From Saccoglossus kowalevskii (lineage: Eukaryota > Hemichordata > Enteropneusta > Harrimaniidae), in assembly GCF_000003605.2 (NCBI RefSeq), contig NW_003124898.1, positions 493,622-524,616 of the forward strand: a DNA stretch of 30,995 nt, in the 5' to 3' direction. The position numbers and the translations under genes are program-made. Shown here piece by piece: positions 8,725-18,262 of the stretch (its first letter is position 1; each line of letters starts with the position of its first letter). Under the pieces are notes generated by a model, which was not told the origin of the DNA, did not search any database, and saw only the letters and a list, made by a program, of their open reading frames with translations.

Positions 8725-9456
8725 GTAAGTCATTGTCTGAACAACATTGTGAAATGAAAAACTTTATTAGTTTTCGGTCTCTAATAATTTGTGCACTCAA
8801 TGTATTTTTTTTAAAAAACTGGTTACTGGTATTACTGTCATCGTCATATTGTCCTGAACAGCAAAATAACAACAGCAACTGGTTTGCTATGCACGTCTGG
8901 AGATCGTTAGAACAAAGTTATCAAAATAAAATGTATGTACTGACACAGTACGAAATGTCAGAGCACAGGCGCTGGTGTGTCTTATGCGTGGCATAAAGCC
9001 TGTAAATGAATGCATTTCGACAAACAGCGTACTCTTGTAAAAGTGGTTGGAACTAACCAGTTCCAATCATGTAATGATTTTAAGACGTGCATAAGAAACC
9101 AGTCAGCAACTTAGCTGGCAATGTTGTTGTTTTGGTGTTCAGGATAATATGGCGATGACAGTAAATTATTTTTTTAATTTGCGATGTTCAAAAATTTGTT
9201 ATATATTTTGCACTGAACATCTTCTGTCCATATTCTGGCTGATGTAGAAGAACTGTATCTAATGCATACTTGGGTGGATTTCTTTCAAATTACTTACTTA
9301 CATCATAGACCTTAGGTCTACGCTTACATAGATGAATCTCCAGAGCCTGTATCAGACTAAGCCATTTCATGTCTTGACTGATTTCATCCACCTAGTACAT
9401 TTCATAACACAGCTACATTCCTTGCACGGTAATATTCTTTTTTTTCTTGATTACAG
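8725..9456. other. AARS1 intron containing a fold-back element
   Basis: About 730 bp. Most of it is the fold-back element at 8830-9168. The plus-strand open stretch 8733-8996 lies in that element and the exon-intron junction and is not a gene. Confidence 0.6.
8830..9168. mobile_element. Fold-back element (long inverted repeat)
   Basis: The left arm (about 8830-8925) and right arm (about 9080-9168) are inverted, diverged copies. Matched pieces include ACTGTCATCGTCATATT against AATATGGCGATGACAGT, TCCTGAACA against TGTTCAGGA, and ATGCACGTCT against AGACGTGCAT. The centre is about 150 bp without coding capacity. No clear target duplication. Confidence 0.7.
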
Positions 9457-9645
9457 TTCAAACCAATCTTCCAAGGGGTAGTGGACCCCAACAGTGATAT
9501 GGCCAAATGGGTGCGTGTGGCCAACAGTCAGAAATGTATCCGTGCCGGTGGAAAACACAACGACTTGGATGATGTCGGTAAGGATGTCTATCATCACACG
9601 TTCTTTGAAATGCTGGGTAATTGGTCGTTTGGAGACTACTTCAAA
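9457..9645 (+). CDS. AARS1: AARS1 coding exon 2 (residues 50-112)
   Basis: 189 nt, phase 0 on both sides; acceptor TTGATTACAG, donor GTAAGTAA. Encodes [15 protein letters not shown] and the class II motif 2 region ([15 protein letters not shown], then [18 protein letters not shown]), which binds ATP and the alanyl adenylate. This is among the most conserved parts of the family and is intact. Confidence 0.97.
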
Positions 9646-9928
9646 GTAAGTAATTGTTAAATTATATACAGATATCATATCTGCCACTATCACCATGGCA
9701 ACAACTTATAGAATACAGTGCTAGAATTCATTAAAGAGTGGTGTTCGCTGTGAGTGCGATGAAATTTAGCGTAAATGAATAAACACATTGGATATCTACG
9801 TGTGTATGTTGCTGCCCATACCATACTTGTACAGTAATATAAAGACCATCTTTAAATCTACTGGAAATTTGATTCCACATATGCAAGTATTATTATAATT
9901 TAAAATCCCTGAATGTGTTTTTGTATAG

Positions 9929-10074
9929 AAAGAAGTCTGTGAAATGGCGTGGGAGTTGTTAACAGACGTCTGGAAGCTTCCAAAGGAGAGACTGTATGTG
10001 ACATATTTTGGTGGCGATGAAAAAATGGGATTAGGTCCGGATGAGGAATGCAAACAAATATGGATTGATATTGG
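9929..10074 (+). CDS. AARS1: AARS1 coding exon 3 (residues 113-160)
   Basis: 146 nt; acceptor TTTTTGTATAG, donor GTAAGTTG after GG of a split Gly codon. Encodes [13 protein letters not shown], then [12 protein letters not shown] and CKQIWIDI, matching the family block between motifs 2 and 3. Confidence 0.96.
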
Positions 10075-12670
10075 GTAAGTTGAATACCGTAAACCAATTT
10101 AATTTTATAAAACATAAAGTTAGTCATAATTTTGTACTCTTGAATGCAATTGAACCAAATTCTTATCAATGACAAGTGATCCTGTAGTTCACAGTGTGTT
10201 TTAAAGGTCGTAGTTTACTATGGGTTGGTAAAACACAGGGATGTTTCAAAAAATCAAGGATTCTGTACTTCTATCGCGGGTATTTATTGCCGATCAGATT
10301 TTTCGTAGATTTATCAGTTCTTATCTTTTGTAACCATTTTTATTACTTTAAAAATATGAAAGTCGAAAAACGGTTACTGTTATTGCTCTATTAGTATATG
10401 TGTGGTGTGCTTATTTTGATACTTAAAGGTGCTTCTCTTTCAAAAATAAGGAATATTTCAATTATTCATTATTCAGCAAATGTTTTTTGTTTTGTTTATA
10501 TGTGCTTTTATCAAAAGATAAGCTTCTAATAGAGCAAATATGGTAGATGTTATTAGTGCTGTTGTTATATGCGTATGTTTATTTCGCTACTGTGAGATCA
10601 GATTTAATTCAACTCAACAATGAGGGCGCTGTTATAAAAGCTGCTATGTTCTATTATAATAGTACCGTTAAAATCCTATTATAAACCGCGGTTTATATTA
10701 CAATGTATCAAATAAAAAATTGGGATCAACAGCTCAAGTTCAGGGTGCGGTTTATATTAGGTACATATTACAATCACTAAATGGGCGTGGTCACTTGCAC
10801 AAAACAAACAATACACCGTACAATCTTTTGAATATAAGCTAACTCCAATTTAGATGTCAGGGAAGAGTGATAAGTGTCACGTCACAAAAAAACTGTTCAC
10901 ATGAAAAAAAAATACTCGGTATATTTAATGTAATATGCATTTTTTTTTTTTCGTAACAGAAAGTATATTCTGACAGGAGTTTCAAATAAAAACAAACATT
11001 AATGCATTGCTTAGTAGAAAATGATCATGGTACGGCCCTAAAAAAGTACGGTACCGTGGATACAGTAACGCAATCCGGCCATGCTTCGGCTCACAAGTCA
11101 ATAACTTACTTGTTTTCTAACTGTTGAAATTGTTGATTATTACTCAGTAGTGATTATAACAACGCACGAAAAATAAATTCGTTGAATTGTTATCAAATGC
11201 AAGTAAAATTCAACTTACTGTAGTTTCACCGTAAGCGAATTATTTTGGTCACATTTATATGATCGATGCGACATCCGCCATGTAGTTTGAATGCACACAA
11301 GACATTACTTGACTGGGTAGGTCAAGTCGCTGATTAACCAATCAAAATGCTGGATGGTGCTCAAGTGTTCAAATTACCTTAGTTCATTTAAATATGTTAA
11401 TGACAGGTCACCGACTTCATGGTGAACGAAACCCGGAAGCGATTTACCGATAATGTAGTGCGATCTTTTGGCTTTGATTTCCATGGGAAAACGACACAAC
11501 CTTTTTTTTAAATCAAGAAATTAGTTGTTTTCGAAAGATGAACTGAGTATCGAAAAAGAATTTAACAGTTTTTCAGTGAGAACAGCTCATTGTCGAAAAC
11601 TTGCGACACACGGACGTATTCATAAGGAGTATTGACAAAAGTTGTCACAAGACAAAAGCAGTTTCACTGCATGTTTGACATCCTAACACTACTTAACAAT
11701 AAAGAGGTGTGAATATTTTTAGGCACGTTGTCGAAACAACTGAATAGGATTAGGAACAACGTACCAGCTAGTTGAAACAAAGTCGGTCACGGTCTTGTTG
11801 AATTGGGGGTGCGGTTAGTAATAGGTACTTTTCATGTTTTCAATTTTTGTTGAGAACTCTTTAACACTGAAGCCGAAATCGGGGGTGCGGTTACTATTCG
11901 GTATGCGGTTTATAATAGGCTTTTAACGGTAGTTTTTATTTCAAGAACCAGCTCATAACAAAAAATAAAAGTTAGTAAAGAGCCCAAAAACAAAACAGAA
12001 ATTAAAAACAGGGTTTTGTAAAAATATCAGTAAAGACCTTTTTCTAGTAGTTGCTTCTACAATTAAACCATTCTCACTAGAAGTCAATCTTGTGTAAAAA
12101 TCAATGTAGAACACTTAATAATTTAGGAACACCATTTACAATTTTAGTTTCAGAAATACTGACTGACATAAAATATAACGTCAAAATCATTGTTATAAGC
12201 AACACGCACAGCATTCAGCTTTGAAAAATATTACCCATAAATGTGAACATTACATTGTACAAAAAGTTTTATTGAAATTGCATACCAAATAGTTGGCATA
12301 AAAATATTTCATTTGACGCTTTATGTCACAACTATTAGTCACCTGTTTATTCTTTTTTTATAAATATTCTTGAGGGCTTGCGTGCAAGCTGCTGTGGAAC
12401 GCCGATTGATGAGCCGGTGAAAACAGCTAAAGTCAAGGAAACAGCACAAACTCAACTTTGAAGTAATCCTGAGCAACCAAGCACATGTAGGGGTAATCTT
12501 GTTACACTGTTCAGGAGAGTCTCAACAACCATCCCAAAGTACAGTTTTCTGAGTTTTCAGCCTTTGCTTCCACTGTGATGGTTGCCCTGGCGATGCAAAT
12601 GCTTGGATGTCTGCCACCGAGAATACATGAAAATCTCATTATGTAATCCTAATTTTGATTTCTCGTCCAG
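10075..12670. other. AARS1 intron 3, with a 1.27-kb inverted-repeat transposon
   Basis: A 2.6-kb intron. 10665-11929 is a transposon described separately. The rest is AT-rich. A plus-strand open stretch (10194-10394) has no recognisable similarity. Confidence 0.6.
10665..11929. mobile_element. 1.27-kb TIR element, non-autonomous
   Basis: The left end CCGTTAAAATCCTATTATA and the right end TATAATAGGCTTTTAACGG are inverted repeats (one mismatch), flanked by TA on both sides. Subterminal blocks GGTGCGGTTTATATTAGG (left) and GGTGCGGTTACTATTCGG plus GTGCGGTTAGTAATAGG (right) repeat the same motif. There is no long open frame. An internal segment (about 11195-11610) recurs in diverged form at about 21985-22325. 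TA duplication suggests the Tc1/mariner superfamily; that is inference. Confidence 0.8.
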
Positions 12671-12862
12671 ATTACCTCCTGAAAGAGTTCTTCCTTTTAG
12701 CATGAGGGATAATTTTTGGGAGATGGGTGACGTTGGTCCATGCGGCCCTTGTTCGGAGATACACTTTGATCGGATAGGTGGACGCGATGCTACACATCTA
12801 GTTAATATGGATGATCCGAATGTCTTAGAACTCTGGAATCTTGTTTTTATGCAATTCAACAG
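12671..12862 (+). CDS. AARS1: AARS1 coding exon 4 (residues 161-225)
   Basis: 192 nt; acceptor ATTTCTCGTCCAG, donor GTATGTGG after AG of a split Arg codon. Encodes [20 protein letters not shown], then [13 protein letters not shown] and [13 protein letters not shown]. The GPCGPCSEI block is an alanine-binding signature of the family. Confidence 0.97.
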
Positions 12863-13446
12863 GTATGTGGTGTATTAAAGAAAAAGTTCTATTGTCCATT
12901 GCTATATTTATGCTAAAGTCATCTTTTGTCAACTTTTGTCAAAAAATAAACCTGTATATTTTTTTACATAAATTCTGAAAAGTTTGTAAAATTATACAAA
13001 ATATTGCACTGTTATTTGGATAAATACATTTATAATTTTCAATTCAATTAATATTTTTTTTCTATACATTTGTGGAAATATTGTCTCATGGACAGTTAGT
13101 TTTTTCACATTTTTCACATTTTCGTTGAAATTATAATTTTTCTTTAATTTTCCCAAAATGTAATGTTTTTTTTTTTAAACCAAGAATTTGTTTGTTTCAA
13201 AATATGAGTATTCTAAGTCTGTCTTTTTCAAGGTTTTTACTTTTACCACTTACTGTAAGAACAACTGCACAATAATATAGAACATCTCAATTTTTTTTTT
13301 AATAAATTTTTAAAAAGCAGTGGTTGTCGCACTGCGTTCAGTACAATATGGGACTCATATCGATGTACACAGTACAAATAAATTGTTTGTTTACAAGAAA
13401 TTCGAACACGCGCTACACAACCTCAACACTTTAATATTATATTTAA

Positions 13447-13835
13447 TAAGAGGTACATTACCTGGGGTTTGCAACGTGCATAGTACTGTATGGTGACATC
13501 ATGTCAAGATCCCATTCAAGTCTCATCTCGTAGATAGCGAGACTGGTGCTACGACCTTCTGACATGACATAGGCGGTTTGTAATAAAACAATAAAACATG
13601 TATTACCACATTCATGGTGAAAAAATGTAATACATTGAAAATGTACAGAAAATATAGTTATCGTAATCCGTCATATCGTGAGCAGTTATTTTGATCCACC
13701 TGGACATCCCAGTATCCTAGTTACCTCGGGCATGCGTATTCGATTTTTTCTGAGTTGTAACGCTTATGCGAGATTGAAACGGGATCTTGGTATCATGTCA
13801 CCATAGTTGCAAACCCCAAGTAATGTACCTCTGAT
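13447..13835. mobile_element. TTAA-flanked MITE with about 80-bp imperfect inverted repeats
   Basis: The left arm AAGAGGTACATTACCTGGGG TTTGCAAC and the right arm GTTGCAAA CCCCAAGTAATGTACCTCT are inverted copies. Further in, TGGTGACAT and AAGATCCC pair with ATGTCACCA and GGGATCTT. TTAA is found on both outer sides (13443-13446 and 13836-13839), as after piggyBac-type insertion. No coding capacity. Confidence 0.75.
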
Positions 13836-13918
13836 TTAATATAACTTTGTCAGTGCACTCCTTGTGCTCATATGTCTCAATGGTCAACAATATATTCCTT
13901 ATATTAAAATTGCTCTAA

Positions 13919-15090
13919 GGCTACACCGATTTAATTTTATGGATGACATCCACGCGCGCATTAGTTTTCGCCTGTTCTCAAAAAAAAAAAAAAAAAAAAA
14001 ATCTCCGACGACGAGTCTCCACAGATCGGTTTTCTGTCCGGAACTTGCCGACTCACATTGTCGCAAAGCGCCGACTTGTCCTAAAACTCGTTTTGGACTA
14101 CCTCAAAACCAAACTCCGCACAGTTAGATGCGCGTTACGTAAAGCGAAAAGACCCATGGGAAAGAGATTGCCTCAAAACATGCAAATTTTGCCATAAATG
14201 ATCCAACATAGCGACCACACCACCAAAATGCGTGAGCATAAAAGTTCAGAGGTGAAACGGAAGGATTGTTGTAGACTGGTACGCAATTGACGTTAGCCAG
14301 GGAGACGTTTACACAGCTATACGAAAGGTCGGTAGCGGCAAGCGAGTTTCGCCCAGACAACTTTAAGAACATATTGACATGTCCAGAGTGGCTGTCCCGC
14401 GTTTCTTCTGCAACGATGAGAGAAATGGGAGAGGAGTGGAGGTGTATGGTGGCCTAAAAGTCGGTCAGGCGACAAATCATTTCGGTTGCTTTGTCCGCAT
14501 TGAAGTCGACAAAACTGCAACGAAAGCAGCAGAAGCTCCTTGGCCGAAGTCCCCTTACGGGGTGAAGAAAAGTTTCTTATTATTTTTTTTTCATTTTNNN
14601 NNNNNNNNNNNNNNNNNNNNNNNNNNNNNNNNNNNNNNNNNNNNNNNNNNNNNNNNNNNNNATCTGAAGTGTCACTTTAAAAGCTGTAGTTTGAATGTCA
14701 AAGAAGTTAATTTCCAGGTTGCTGTTGACAAACTTGTTGTTCATTTTTAATTATTTTTTTTTTTCAATACAACACAGTAAGTTTTTCTTTATTATTGAGT
14801 TGATGTGTATGCCTTTGGCAAAGCTAACATCTGCCTTATCCTCTTGCCTTTTCAAAATCAAAGGTGATGACAGTAATACAGTACGAAATGTGTACATCAA
14901 CATGTGCCTCCTACAAATAAAGACTTGTTTTGTTTTTTGATACACTGTGGTTAAATTCGTAATAATAGCTCCGTAGTCCTGTGGTTTTAGCAGCATTTTT
15001 TTTTTTGACCGAATTTTTTTTTTTTCGTCCTCTCGCATTAGTTTTGGGGTCTTCAGAGGATGTCATCCATAAAATTAAATCAGTGTGGCC
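13919..15090. mobile_element. 1.17-kb TIR element broken by an assembly gap
   Basis: 33-bp ends, 13919-13951 and 15058-15090, are inverted copies with two mismatches; the core is GATTTAATTTTATGGATGAC. Just inside, the phrase GCATTAGTTTT recurs near both ends but in direct orientation. The centre has A- and T-runs, a GC-richer block (14020-14560) and the N run. Open stretches in that block show no recognisable domain. The true length of the gap is unknown, so a transposase remnant cannot be excluded. Confidence 0.7.
14598..14661. other. Assembly gap (64 N)
   Basis: A run of 64 unknown bases inside an intronic transposon; it does not touch any exon. The run starts after a T tract, which may be why assembly failed. 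Confidence 1.
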
Positions 15091-15190
15091 TAAATTAAAA
15101 AAAAAAATACTATTCTGCCTTCGTGCTTTAAAATAAATTTTTGGAAACGCAAATTTTGAAAATTGTACCATATTTTTTTTCTCTCAACAG

Positions 15191-15335
15191 AGAGCCTGAT
15201 GGCTCGATACGACCATTACCGAAAAAAAACATTGACTGTGGAATGGGACTAGAGAGGGTAATCTCGGTTTTACAGGGGAAAATGTCAAATTATGACACTG
15301 ATATTTTCACACCGTTTTTTGATGCCATACACAAG
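15191..15335 (+). CDS. AARS1: AARS1 coding exon 5 (residues 225-273)
   Basis: 145 nt; acceptor TTTCTCTCAACAG, donor GTAATTGG. Encodes [16 protein letters not shown], class II motif 3 (GMGLER, residues 242-247, whose Arg contacts ATP) and [10 protein letters not shown]. Motif 3 is intact. The open frame continues past the donor for 40 codons, but the family continues with the exon at 28242. Confidence 0.97.
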
Positions 15336-15633
15336 GTAATTGGAAAAGTTGATTTGTTATTACTGGAAAATGTTGTACCTTATGCTAGGTTCATAGGTCA
15401 CCATGATTCAATAACCATATATGGAATCAACTGTCGGTGTCCGAAGGTAAATAGATGACATTGTTCACTGCTTTTATTGGATGTCATGCTTTCCAAAAAA
15501 AAAAAAAATTGTACATGTATGTGCAGAGCTTTTCATCTAGGTAATTATCCGTCCCATGTTCCTCATCAACTTTTTATATAAAAGACTATTTAAAAACAAA
15601 CTTTCCAGTAGTCTTTTTTTTTATTGACTATTT

Positions 15634-15727
15634 AAACAATAATATGCTCTCCGGTGGCTCAACATGCCAAGCACATTATGGAGTGTGCTTGAGTTCATTA
15701 TGAGCCACCAGGGAGTACATTATTGTT
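15634..15727. repeat. Fold-back hairpin, about 95 bp
   Basis: The arms AACAATAATATGCTCTCC GGTGGCTCA and TGAGCCACC AGGGAGTACATTATTGTT are inverted copies, and the centre contains a second stem (AAGCACA with TGTGCTT). It resembles the tip of a larger fold-back transposon; the recombinase fragment that follows may belong to it, but no matching second end was found. Confidence 0.65.
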
Positions 15728-15972
15728 ATTATTTTGTTGCATTGGCAATGCCAGTGAATTTCCACACGTTAAAACTAAGATAATTTGGAAGAAACGACCG
15801 AAAACATTCAACAGAATCGCGTCTACATTATATGGGCCTTGTAATCTGTATACTGTATGTAACGTCAAAGCGTTCACGCAACGATTCCCATTCACACTCG
15901 CAAGCACAATACAGTGTGCAACGGTCATTTCAACATAACACGTATACAGAAAATAGACAAACTTGGAACTCC

Positions 15973-16190
15973 CTATCCTACTTGCTTGCGAGCTGGAGCG
16001 TAAAATTTCTGCAGCAAGTCAGCGAGCTCAGGAAGATCTTCAAAATTGGCAGCGCATGCCCCTTGTGTTCAAGCCTTACTAGGGAGAAAACATGTACTCC
16101 CCATTTAGTCTGCTGTGAAGTATTTTTTTCATTTCTTGCATTTTCGAGCATGTTTAACTTGGATTCGTCGCCATAGATAAAACGGGCCAT
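15973..16190 (-). pseudogene. Decayed DUF3504/Crypton-like recombinase fragment
   Basis: From 16190 the minus strand reads MARFIYGDESKLNMLENARN and then KNTSQQTKWGVHVFS. About 35 bases later, in another frame, NFEDLPELADLLQKFYAPAR KQVG follows and then a stop. The order (L-x-x-L-x-x-A-x-x-x-x-T, a V-F helix, then E-L-x-x-L-L-x-x-F-Y-A-x-A-R-K) recalls the N-terminal part of DUF3504/KIAA1958/ZMYM-like proteins, which derive from Crypton tyrosine recombinases and are common in marine invertebrate genomes. A frameshift and a stop show it is dead. Recognition is from memory of the family pattern and needs a profile search. Confidence 0.42.
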
Positions 16191-16517
16191 CGTGTTTGCC
16201 TTTGGTGAGCTATGTTTGTTTACGCGTTGGGCGTCAGTACCAGGTGTTTCTCGCGAAGTTGGGATTGGCCAGACGACAATTTGTGTTTGTTGTTATGGCG
16301 GGATTGACATTTTTCATGTAAACTAAAAACAAATAATAATTTTTCATATAGCTCAGAGTTATTCATTGTCAGTTTTGATTTTAATCATTTTCACCCCATA
16401 ATTTCCCTTATTATTAAATGCTCGTCTTTTTATTCGTTTTCCGAACTCAACATTCTATTCCTATGCATGGTACAGGGCCTTGATGCTCAATAATGGGATA
16501 CATTATTGGGAATAATA

Positions 16518-16725
16518 CTGTGGAATACTTTACTTTCGCTGGAATTAATTTTCGCTGAAAAGGCTTTTTGGGCATTTTGTATGGAATTTATTTTCACTGA
16601 TTTTTTATGAGTTTAATGTGAAATATAGGAAAAAAAGTATATTTGCTGGATTTTATTTTCACGGAATCATCCCTTCAGCGAAAATAGCGAAAATAAATTC
16701 CAAGCGAAAATAAAGTATTGTACAG
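16518..16725. mobile_element. MITE family A, copy 3 (reverse orientation)
   Basis: Starts CTGTGGAATACTTTACTTTC and ends AAATAAAGTATTGTACAG with TA on both sides. The internal blocks are in the opposite order to copies 1 and 2 (TTTTCGCTGAAAAGGCTTTT at the left), so it is inserted the other way round. Confidence 0.88.
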
Positions 16726-17039
16726 TATGTGACAATGATGTCATAAAATTCGCTGAAATTATTAATGCTATAATATAATGTGAATTTGAACGTCAAAACA
16801 AAGGTCATAGCATTGTAATGATGTCAAATATCGCGTGGGATTCAACAAACACAATATTTTGTTTATATTTCTATGCTTAATAAATGAAATGTTCCCCTCT
16901 CAAAAATAACATTGAGCTATAAAAAACAATATTCAAGTTCAAAATCAAATCGTTGATTTTTGGGGCAGATGTTCAGTCCACCACACCTTTCATGCCATAC
17001 GCAAGATCTCACAATGAACAGAGAATCACACTTCTTTGT

Positions 17040-17260
17040 TACCACCTTCAGTGGCCTTATGTTTTATTTCATGTTAATAACTTCTATAATTCTATAAATG
17101 ATAATTTTCTTTAACTTTAGTTAATGTTTTTGTCATTTTTAGTGAAAAAAATATTATATATGTGGGTACATTGTGGTTTATTTCACGATATTACTTTCAA
17201 TTCTGACTTTAGTGAATATTGCAGTTGTCATGATATTTTCAACTTTTTACTGGAATCTGC
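17040..17260. repeat. Degenerate tandem repeat downstream of GLYATL gene 1
   Basis: Two diverged units contain TTTAGTTAATG-TTTTTGTCATTTTTAGTG and TTTAGTGAATATTGCAG-TTGTCAT. They resemble the units of the array at 24444-25090 (TTTTGGTGAATATT-TTTGTCATTTTTGGT). A candidate polyadenylation signal for GLYATL gene 1 (AATAAA on the minus strand, 17177-17182) lies here. Homology with the second array is by eye. Confidence 0.45.
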
Positions 17261-17386
17261 CTGCCTGATTGTATTAATATTTGCATTGTTCAATTTAAGA
17301 TGATTTTCAATCCAACTTCTTCCATACTTATATGTACAGTATGCATTGTAAAACAGCGGAGCTATATCAGCCAACAGATGGCTTGT

Positions 17387-18247
17387 TTAAAGATTTGCTT
17401 TTGTTTTCTCAAACATTTGCCAATATGATATCAAATTTTCGCATATCTTGTATCCAACTTTGTTTTTCTGATTCTTCTGTGCTTCAGCCGAAACCCAGCA
17501 GAAAGGGACATCACCGCGTACAGCTATTTGCATTATCAACTTTGCAGAAATTATTTTAATCAATCCCATCTTTCGATAGGCTGGTTCACAGTAACTGTTT
17601 CCAATATCACCAAACTCTTTCTCCATAACCCATGCAACTGGCTGATGGTTTCGATCAAAAACCGCCAAGGAAGGACAATACTTAAGCCGTTTTGCATACG
17701 CTGGCGTAGGAGCTGGAGGGTGAAACCATCGTTCCTCCAAAATTGCAGCATGCTCGGGAGTCAGGTGGCCCATCGTGAAACCATCAGGGAGGGGAGATTG
17801 TGCCAATGCTCTGATTATATAACCAACTTTAAGAAGCATTGTAGCTCCTTCATAAAGAAATATTGGGACTTTCTGAAAGCCTTGTGCAACACACGTTTCC
17901 ATGACAACATCTCGGTTGTAATATGGTACAGCATTGAAAAACACCTTTTCTTGTTCCCAGTCAATGAGTCCGTTAGTTCTCAATAGTGTTTTAAGTCTCT
18001 TGTTGTCTTTAGAGAATACAAAGTACTCTTTCGTTATCGGTGGGTATCGATAATCCTTCATCACAATTAGAATGGTTGTACTTTGCTGGACGTTTTCAGT
18101 GTCGATATACACGTCAATAATTGGCCATTTGTTCTGTGTTAAAACACTATTTTTTATAAGCCAATACTGTGCGTAGCAGTCTGGTGTCCATTTCTTTAGA
18201 TGCGTTATCAGCTTGGGTAAGCTATCTCTTGTGACTTGAATCGCCAT
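17387..18247 (-). CDS. Glycine N-acyltransferase-like protein, paralogue 1
   Basis: 286 residues, the usual size of the family (about 290). GLYAT enzymes move acyl groups from acyl-CoA to glycine or other amino acids; substrate here unknown. Residues 1-125 match the N-terminal domain (KKWTPDCYAQYWLIKNSV; NKWPIIDVYID; YFVFSKDN; NGLIDWEQ, compare S-K-D and L-I-N-W-K in human GLYAT). Residues about 150-286 match the FR47-like GNAT domain (LPDGFTMGHLTPEHAAILEE; CPSLAVFDRNHQPVAWVMEK; EFGDIGNSYCEPAYRKMGL, the acetyl-CoA-binding turn region). The reading frame is intact and intronless. The frame extends 25 codons upstream, but MAI is the start shared with paralogue 2 and a TTTCTGTAG acceptor sits just before it, so the upstream part is probably intron. 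About three quarters identical to 25143-26000. Lies antisense within AARS1 intron 5. Confidence 0.88.
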   Translation of the reverse strand: MAIQVTRDSLPKLITHLKKWTPDCYAQYWLIKNSVLTQNKWPIIDVYIDTENVQQSTTILIVMKDYRYPPITKEYFVFSKDNKRLKTLLRTNGLIDWEQEKVFFNAVPYYNRDVVMETCVAQGFQKVPIFLYEGATMLLKVGYIIRALAQSPLPDGFTMGHLTPEHAAILEERWFHPPAPTPAYAKRLKYCPSLAVFDRNHQPVAWVMEKEFGDIGNSYCEPAYRKMGLIKIISAKLIMQIAVRGDVPFCWVSAEAQKNQKNKVGYKICENLISYWQMFEKTKANL

Positions 18248-18262
18248 TTTACTACAGAAATG
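18240..18262 (-). other. Splice-acceptor-like site just before the GLYATL 1 start
   Basis: Minus strand TTTCTGTAG lies five bases before the ATG. The same TTTCTGTAG sits at the same place in paralogue 2. A 5' UTR intron ending there is likely; the upstream exon was not found. Confidence 0.5.

Larger units (their letters stand above)
12863..15190. other. AARS1 intron 4, with two inverted-repeat elements and an assembly gap
   Basis: A 2.3-kb intron. It holds a TTAA-flanked MITE (13447-13835), a 1.17-kb element with 33-bp inverted repeats (13919-15090) and a run of 64 N (14598-14661) inside the latter. The flanks are T-rich and A-rich low complexity. Confidence 0.65.
15336..17386. other. AARS1 intron 5, left part
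   Basis: Holds a small fold-back element (15634-15727), a decayed recombinase fragment (15973-16190), a family A MITE (16518-16725) and a degenerate tandem array (17040-17260) downstream of the first GLYATL gene. Confidence 0.6.

Noticed and set aside
8733-8996. 87-codon open frame in AARS1 intron 1
   Set aside because: It covers the left arm of a fold-back element.
12557-12859. Minus-strand 100-codon open frame
   Set aside because: It is antisense to AARS1 exon 4; the plus strand reads the conserved synthetase.
14379-14750. 123-codon plus-strand frame
   Set aside because: It crosses the N run and lies in a transposon interior; no known domain.
15336-15458. Extension of AARS1 exon 5 by 40 codons
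   Set aside because: The extra residues do not match the family, a clear donor (AAGGTAATT) precedes them, and the next family block resumes exactly at 28242.
17528-17986. 152-codon plus-strand frame and similar ones over 25091-25895
   Set aside because: They are antisense shadows of the two GLYATL genes.
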